A stretch of 64,000 nucleotides of DNA from Juglans regia (Eukaryota; Streptophyta; Magnoliopsida; Fagales; Juglandaceae). A program made the position numbers and the translations under genes. Shown here piece by piece: positions 57,304 to 64,000 of this stretch. Below the pieces are notes generated by a model. The model saw only the letters and a list, made by a program, of their open reading frames with translations. It searched no databases and was not told the origin of the DNA. Where the stretch lies: the NCBI RefSeq assembly GCF_001411555.2, contig NC_049902.1, positions 14,036,237 through 14,100,236 of the forward strand. Reading direction: 5' to 3'. Each line of letters starts with the position of its first letter. Within the stretch, counting starts at the first letter, position 1.

Positions 57304-60300
57304 ATGGATATAACGGAGATGTCAATAATGCATCATGTGGCAATGGTGCTGCTATTACTTTGGTTGCTCTCTTGGTTCAATTGGTGCCATCCGGTCGCCT
57401 ATTTTGTTTCTCTCATATATCTCTATCTGGTAATTTCACTGTCTATCAGTTTTGTTGATCATTCACTCCTTTAATTACTTTGTATTTATGTCTTCTTTCC
57501 CTATGATTTAACGCAAAATAAATAAAAGTAGTCAGAACATTTCCGGAAAGGAAAAGTAGAATCGCACCCAGAATCGCTTATTATGATACTTGTGTGTGTG
57601 TGAATGTTTCTTTGTTGGTTGTGGCTTGTGTCTTTTGATGTGGAGAGTTAAGTTGTGAAGTTGCTTTCCTGTGATGTTTTGATTTATGATATTTGGATTC
57701 CTTTTAGTTTTATAACTGTTTGAAGGGTCGTGCAATTATTACTAAACATGTATTTATGATTTTCTTTTCGAAAGGTTCATGAACGATATGCTATGAGAAT
57801 GCGGAGGAAGTTACAGTTTGAAGAAAGAAAACAAGCTAATCAGAGAAGGGTAATTTATTTCTATACATTTTTCCTTTTCATCTCTAATTGGATTGCTTGC
57901 CTTATACCTAGGACGTTTTCATTTGCTCTTTAACGTGGGTAATGATTAAATGTAATGATGGAGAACGAAACCCTGTAGTATTAAGAAATATGCTGTTTTG
58001 ATTTCCAAAATTACAATAATGAATAATGCAACATAGTCCAAAATATAAAATTAATTTGGATACAAAAGTAAGGACCACCTTCTTTAAATTTCTTGGATAG
58101 AAAATTATAAATTCAACTGCCAGCTATATGATACACGATATGTCCTTTGTATTTCTTGTGTTAAGAGTGTTGAATGGGAGTTTTTGGCATAAGTACCTGA
58201 GTAACTATAATTTTTAATGCTTTATTACTCTTTTTACCTTTTACTTCAGGTGCTTTCTGATTCTGAAACGGTCCGGTGGTTGAACCATGCAGTTGAAAAT
58301 ATCTGGCCCATATGTATGGAACAGATTTCTTCACAGAAGATTCTCCTTCCCATCATACCTTGGTTCCTGGAGAAGTACAAACCATGGACTGCTGTATGTA
58401 CCATCTTCACGCTGTTGTGTATCTGATATTCTGCTTTTCACATTCATTCTTTTGTGTTAGTCCAAAGTTCTTAAAAAGTATCGATCTTTGAAGTTTCATG
58501 TATGTGTAGGAAAATAATTTGAACTTTTTTCTCTGGTGAATTTGTTTATTCCCTCTGTTATTCGATGAGATGACAGTATTTAAACGCTTGCAGAAGAAAG
58601 CAGTTGTTCAGCATCTGTACTTGGGAAGAAACCCACCCATGTTCACAGAAATGAGGGTTCTCCGTCAGTCTTCAGATGGTGACCACTTGGTGCGCACTCA
58701 GTATATCATTTGGGACCTTGTCTCCTTATGTAACATTTGTGGATGCAGCTAAAGGTTTCGGCCAAACTGAGATTCTACTGTGCACTAATTGCAGGTTCTG
58801 GAGTTGGGGTTGAATTTTCTCACAGCTGATGATATGAGTGCAATACTTGCTGTGCAGCTAAGGAAACGATTGGGATTTGGAATGTGGGCAAAGTTGCATA
58901 TAACAGGAATGCATGTTGAAGGGAAGGTATGGACTTAGATTGTCTTATTGAAGCAGTTCAAATTGTAATATGCAGACTTTCATAGACCTTGATATTTATA
59001 GTCCCTGAGATTTATAAAAAAAAAAAAGATTTAGGTAGCGTATGTGTGTAAGATTTTCACTCACACCTTGGTATTTATAGTCCTTGCCATTTAGATAGTT
59101 TGTGTGTTACACACAAACACACACCTTGATATTTAGGGCATGTTTGGATACTTGGAGTATCTCAAAATTTTGCAAAAGTAATGAGATGGTTTGAGTGAAG
59201 ATGTTTTATTGGGTTTTGAGAAAGAAGAGAGAAAACGTTGAATAAAAATATTATAAAGTTAAAAAAATTGTATGAAGATAATTTTTTAATATTATTTTTG
59301 TTTTGAAGTTTGTAAAAGTTGTATTGATTTTTGTGTTTGAATAATGACTAGGTGATGATTAGATGACAAAGTTGAAAATTTGAAATTTGAAATTGAAAAG
59401 TGTTTTGTGTTTAAGTGATGTTTGGGAATGAAATTATGAGAAGTTTAGAGAATTTTGAGAATTCTCATGGTGTCCAAACATACCCTTATAGTCCCCGATA
59501 CTTAGATAGCATCTTCATGCGAGTGTGTCAGCTTCACACACACACAGGCATACAACTTGTATATCATTATACATCCTGCCAATATTCTTGCATACAAATA
59601 TGTGTGTGTGTGTCTCTGTGAATGATACCCAAGCTGTGTGTGAACGATAAATTTATTGTTTGTGGTGTATGGTATTGAATTGATCATAGAATCATAGCGT
59701 TTTTATTATCTGGTGTATTCTATTCAACTGGTGTATTCTATTCCGTTGTGTTTCTGGTAAAGATGTCCATTAAATTTTATTATACGAAGTAGATTATCGC
59801 TTTCTGGCCCAGCCGAGGATTGTGGCTTGTTTGTAAATTAGTTTGTGGTGTATCCTATTAAATCAATCATTGAACCATTACGTCAAAGGCCTGTGGCCTG
59901 ATTGGTATAACCCCCAGCCACCAAAATGGAGGTCTGGAGTTCAAAAACCCCTGCCCCAATAAAAAAAAAAAAAAAATCATTGAACCATTACTGTTCTAAC
60001 TTCTAAATATCTGGTGTCTTCTATTCCATTGTGTCTTTGGTAAAGATATTCATTAATTGTAATATATAAAATAGATTATTCTTTCTGGCCCCACTCAACT
60101 GTACTTTACGATCGTTTTGTATTTCATTTTCTAGAGTATTATGTTTTGGTTACACCTTCATGCTCGAATCATTTATGTGCACTAGACATTGTATGTGAAG
60201 CAGTTTATGTGTGTGTTTGAGTGGTTTGGGGCGTCGTTCCTTCATAATAATCAATTGAGAAGTGAGAACTGTAACCTGTTTGTGTTATGTGTTTGTGATT

Positions 60301-63300
60301 GTTCCTTTGTCGCTAGTGATTGAGAAGTGACAACTGTAACTTGTTTAGCATAATAGGATTATTGTAAGAATTTGGAAGAAGACATCATTGAGACATTCTT
60401 AGTCATCGTTTTGTGGCTTTGACTTGATGAATATATGGAATGGTTCATATATGCCCATTGGAAACCAGATGATATGATCTTTTAATCCTATTGATTGAAC
60501 TCTGACATGCTCTTGTTTCTTTTGTAGGTCTCGATTGGGGTGAAGTTCCTTCGTGATTGGCCTTTTATCAGCCGTTTGAGGGTGTGCTTTGTTGAGCCTC
60601 CATATTTTCAGATGACTGTCAAGCCTATTTTTACTCATGGTATTGATGTCACAGAATTTCCAGGGATTGCTGGATGGCTAGTAAGTTTATTTTAAAATTT
60701 ACCAAGCAAACGCTTGATTTCCTATTTTTTTCATCTCCTTTTCACTGCATACTTGCTGTTTTTATCTTCTTTTTTCTCATTCTCTATCTACTTTGAAATG
60801 TTTTTTTTTTTTTTGTAATCAGGACAAGCTTCTGTCTATTGCTTTTGAGCAGACACTTGTTGAGGTTAAGTTTTCGGCTTTGATGCTCTTTTTTTTTGCC
60901 AGTTTATTTACCATTGCTGCACACTGTTACAAATTTTTGTTTCCCTTGTGAGACATATTACCGGTGAAACAGCATTAACTTGTTAGAACTCAGTTGTTAA
61001 TAGTTTAATCTTATGTCAGGACATTTGTTTTGGAATTACTATCTAAATGTTGGAAATACTTGCAGCCTAATATGCTGGTTGTTGACATGGAGAAATTTGC
61101 CGCGCCGCAGCCAGGTTGTTTACCTGAGATATATATTTCAGTTGAGCTTAACACATGCTTTTGTAAGCATGGTTCATCACTTTTTGATAACTATATTAAA
61201 TATGTCCACTTTATATGTCTCCATGAATGGCATCATTCGCCATGGTTTTAGTGTTTTCCGAAGAACTTCGTAACATTCTCACCCTTAATTCCTGTTTCAT
61301 CTTAATTTGTAACTCTCTTTTTCCCCACAATAGATGAAAGTTCATAAATGCAGGGATCCTAATAAACAAACACACTTTACATCAGCCGTTGGCACTTCTA
61401 CAAGCTTTAGATATACTTGTGTCACTTGAGAAATGTAGACCATTCTGGAAAGTGGAGATAGATGTCTAATTTAGGACCAGAAGCAAGTGTTCTTCTAGGT
61501 ATTGAGTGCAGTAAAATCTCCTTGCTTTTGTGTTGAACAAAAATTTGGCTTATTTCTTGATGAACATCATCTTCCCTTTGAGAAAGATAAAAGTTATTCC
61601 ATCCACACCATGTGGTTTAGAGGCCATTTTGCTGGCTTCTGTTTCTCATGCATCTATAATCACTTTCAACAAACTAATTTGTCATCGCTCAGAAAGAAAG
61701 GGAAAAAAAATCAGAATCCATAATGTGTATACACCATACAGTACCTGTCTGCTATAATTTTTCCTTTTTTATTTTATTTTTTATAATATTGGTAAATTTA
61801 TTAGTATGATCATAGTTCTGCAGTGTCATATCCTTCTCGGTTTCATTGCAGATGTATGCTAAAATCTTTCTAAATTATCAAGTATGTGTTGATTTGAATG
61901 CCAGAAAATTGGTTCTCAATGGATGAGAAGGAGCCTATTGCTTATGCTAAAGTTGAAGTTGTTGAAGCATCCGGCATGAAGCCATCGGATCTAAATGGTT
62001 AGTTACTTTTCTTCTAGGATGTTAGTTCATTAATATACTCTTATTTATATGCAGGCAGTCTTATAACTTTGAGTATAAATGGGAGCTATTTCAGGATTGG
62101 CCGATCCATACATAAAAGGCCAATTAGGCCCTTACAGATTCAGGACTAAGACGCAGAAGAAAACTCTGGCTCCAAAATGGCTTGAGGAGTTTAAGATCCC
62201 CATTATTACTTGGGAGTCACCTAATACCCTTTGTATTGAAGTTCGTGACAAGGACCATTTTGTTGATGACACACTTGGGTATGCTACTGAGCTATTGTAA
62301 TGTACATGAGTAGAACGCTCCAGGCACTATTTTAAGTTTTTTTTTTTTTAAAAAAATATGAAACAGTATATTCTTCTATTGCTTCCTAGCATTTACTTTA
62401 TGTATTCTCTTCCAACTTGTATTATTTATTGGACATACTGACCCTTCTCTGATTCACAGAGACTGTTCTGTGGACATCGGTGAACTTCGGGGCGGCCAGA
62501 GACATGACTTGTGGTTGCCTCTTCAGAATGTTAAAACGGGGAGGTTGCATCTTGCAATTACTGTACTTGAAGACAATAAAAAGGTACCCTTTTTTTCCTT
62601 GTAATTGCTAAAGTTGGGCTCAAATTACTTTGTAAATCAAAATTTAATGCTTCCATGTGCACAGCTAAAGTGTCCGGTTAATATTTTAATACGAGTCTGA
62701 GGCATAATATTGACAGGGGGATGATCATCCATTTGATGAGGAGACATTGAACATGGAAGATAAAAGAAATTCCTTTAAGGGTGAGACTGCCATTAAAGCT
62801 TCTCTCTCATCTTTATCATCGGAAAAGTCTCCAGGATTGCGAGATAATTTTGAGCCCATTGAGATCGATGGGCAAGCAGATACTGGGATATGGGTTCATC
62901 ACCCGGGAAGCGAAGTTTCGCAAACATGGGAGCCTAGAAAAGGAAAGAGTCGACTCATTGATACTGAAGTTCACGGGGAGCCTAATGGTTCCATGAATGG
63001 CTCTAGTGCAGCAGCATCTGGGTCCCCTAACAATGACACCAGCAGCACTGATGAAAACCCTGAAGATAAGAATCCAATGAAATCAGTTCAGAGAGGCCTA
63101 AGGAAGATTGGTTCTGTATTTCACAGGGGTCCGAAAAAGGAGGATCAAACAAGCAGCTCCATGGAACCTGTTGAGTTGCCACGTGTTAATCTTAGGGAAG
63201 TCAACGAGAAGGAGACTGGTGTGAAGTTGGTTGTGGAAGACAACAATTGTGGGCCTGCATCTGATAAGAATCCCACGGAAGACAATGCAAGTCCCAGAGA

Positions 63301-63736
63301 TAGCGATCCTGAAAGCCCGAGCAAAGGAAATATGAAAAATATGGCTAAGAGTTTTTTAAAACAAGCTGGGAAATCTGCTCGTGGCATAAAGCATGCACTT
63401 TCCCGGAAAGGATCAAGAGTATCTCGAGCCAATGCATCGGCAGAATTAGAAAGGGAAATCACGGAGGAATCCAACTGTTCTGATGATGACTCGAGTTGTT
63501 CCCCGGGAGTTGAAAAGATGTCGGTTATTACGGAGACCATATCCTCTGGCCGAAGTAATGATGATTCCTTGGATTCCAAGGAACAAGTGGTTAAGTACGA
63601 TTCAAATGAAGATGCAATGGACATTGAAGGCCCAAAAGTAAATGAAAGTCTTGAAGACTTGGAAAGGAAAGATGCCAAACCTGGGAGCTCTGACAGATGT
63701 GGTGATGGAGTGGATTTGAAAGGAGACAAAATATAG
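57304..63736 (+). CDS. NTMC2T6: SMP- and C2-domain protein, NTMC2 type 6 (At1g53590-like), 12 exons, 745 aa
   Basis: Exons are 57304-57429, 57775-57849, 58250-58393, 58594-58689, 58795-58926, 60528-60680, 60823-60864, 61066-61114, 61905-61997, 62095-62278, 62460-62583 and 62717-63736 (TAG). All introns are GT..AG and the phases join without a gap. Residues about 10-43 form an N-terminal membrane anchor (VAMVLLLLWLLSWF). A basic helix VHERYAMRMRRKLQFEERKQ follows. Residues about 68-270 are an SMP lipid-transfer domain (VRWLNHAVENIWPICMEQIS, then FLEKYKPWTAKK). Residues about 284-400 are a C2 domain in which the calcium-coordinating aspartates D301, D307, D355, D357 and D361/D362 are present (KPSDLNGLADPY; VRDKDHFVDD). 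Residues 407-745, almost all from the last exon, are Ser/Glu/Asp-rich with a basic amphipathic segment (MAKSFLKQAGKSARGIKHAL). Family members sit at ER or plastid-linked membrane contacts and are thought to move lipids; that role is inferred. I chose ATG 57304 because it opens the anchor typical of the family. Confidence 0.95.
59136..59485. mobile_element. Tourist-like MITE in intron 5, TSD TTA
   Basis: The left TIR GGGCATGTTTGGATA and the complement of the right end GGGTATGTTTGGACA match at 13 of 15. TTA flanks both sides (59133-59135, 59486-59488). The interior is AT-rich with GAGAAAACGTTGAATAAAAA-type words. It has the same termini style as the remnant at 1263-1422. Confidence 0.87.
59882..59975 (+). 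mobile_element. SINE-like tRNA-derived insertion, perfect 16-bp TSD
   Basis: ATCATTGAACCATTAC is repeated exactly at 59866-59881 and 59976-59991. The 94-bp insert has TGGCCTGATTGGTATAA, an A-box-like motif, then GGTCTGGAGTTCAAAAACC, a B-box-like motif, and an A16 tail. It lacks tRNA folding, so it is a SINE-type retroposon, not a tRNA gene. Same strand as the host gene, in intron 5. Confidence 0.82.
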
Positions 63737-64000
63737 TATTTTAGATAGACATTTTTAAAGGTAGATGGTTGATGAATTTTGAAAACAATGCTTGCTATGT
63801 TGGTATATGGTTTGATTCTCTAGGCTCGAGTGTATGCAACTTTCCACAGCCCTCTTTTATCATTATTTTTGGTAGAGCGAGTATAGCAGGAGGATGATGA
63901 GAAAGTCCGAAATTATTATGTAAATCCTGTGGAGGAAGTTTATTTATAAAATAGCTCGTAAAAACGTTCGCTTTTGTAAAGTCATGTGAAATATTTATAT
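63737..64000 (+). other. 3' UTR and downstream sequence of the NTMC2-like gene
   Basis: AT-rich tail after the stop codon. No canonical AATAAA is seen; AT-rich words such as TTATTTATAAAAT near 63940 could act as the near-upstream element. The window ends here. Confidence 0.5.

Noticed and set aside
59886..59955. tRNA gene
   Set aside because: A- and B-box-like words are present but no cloverleaf, and there is an A16 tail with a 16-bp target duplication; it is a SINE-like retroposon.
1..64000. A previously undescribed gene system such as a biosynthetic or immune cluster
   Set aside because: Outside the two housekeeping-type genes, every supportable coding trace belongs to known transposon families, and no co-oriented set of unknown genes is present.

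Overview
The window is a stretch of plant nuclear genome. Both confident genes have plant-type introns with GT..AG borders. Between them lie LTR retrotransposon remnants, L1-type LINEs, hAT, Mutator and Tourist DNA elements, and tRNA-related SINE-like insertions. The Tourist-like repeats (short TIRs, TTA target duplications, CATCTCAACTCATCTC runs) resemble repeats I associate with Fagales, especially walnut and hickory; that assignment is a low-to-moderate inference. No bacterial, organellar, rRNA or CRISPR sequence was seen.

Host genes. (1) On the minus strand, 29350 down to 20494, a four-exon gene encodes a 161-residue, two-membrane-segment protein of the group annotated as '60S ribosomal protein L18a-like'. 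Its third intron is 6.3 kb and holds a complete 449-bp TRIM retrotransposon, an LTR remnant with a polypurine tract, and two Tourist MITEs. (2) On the plus strand, 57304 to 63736, a twelve-exon gene encodes a 745-residue N-terminal-TM / SMP / C2 protein (NTMC2 type 6, like Arabidopsis At1g53590). All splice phases join without a gap. Its fifth intron carries a Tourist MITE and a SINE-like insertion with a perfect 16-bp target duplication.

Transposon layers. 1-1262 is an AT-rich minisatellite abutting a MITE end. 1819-4474 is a lightly damaged TTF-finger hAT transposase gene with its 3' terminal repeat. 4556-10518 is a dead Ty3/gypsy pol region, cut at 6326/9667 by a 3.3-kb solo LTR. 10542-20004 is stacked LTR pieces with two non-autonomous hAT elements, one holding a truncated LINE. 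29600-32757 is a longer LINE of the same family. 32933-39500 is LTR material including a 4.1-kb LTR with a 90-bp tandem repeat and a GC-rich TIR element. 39755-40046 is a copia RNase H scrap. 40066-48434 is a three-deep nest: an LTR, split by a hAT-like element, split by a 4.4-kb solo LTR. 48435-53830 is an AT-rich element split by a 4.3-kb solo LTR that is an inverted relative of the 33.5-37.6 kb copy. 53831-55557 is an LTR remnant holding a 634-bp deletion derivative of the hAT family seen at 1.8-4.5 kb.

Four solo LTRs have perfect 5-bp target duplications (GGAAG, GAAAA, ACAGG, CTTAT), and no LTR element in the window is intact apart from the non-coding TRIM. This fits repeated insertion followed by LTR-LTR recombination between two conserved genes. 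I found no convincing new biological system. The most unusual points are the nested giant solo LTRs with a shared architecture, the homopolymer that replaced a reverse transcriptase active site, and the minisatellites carried inside these elements.
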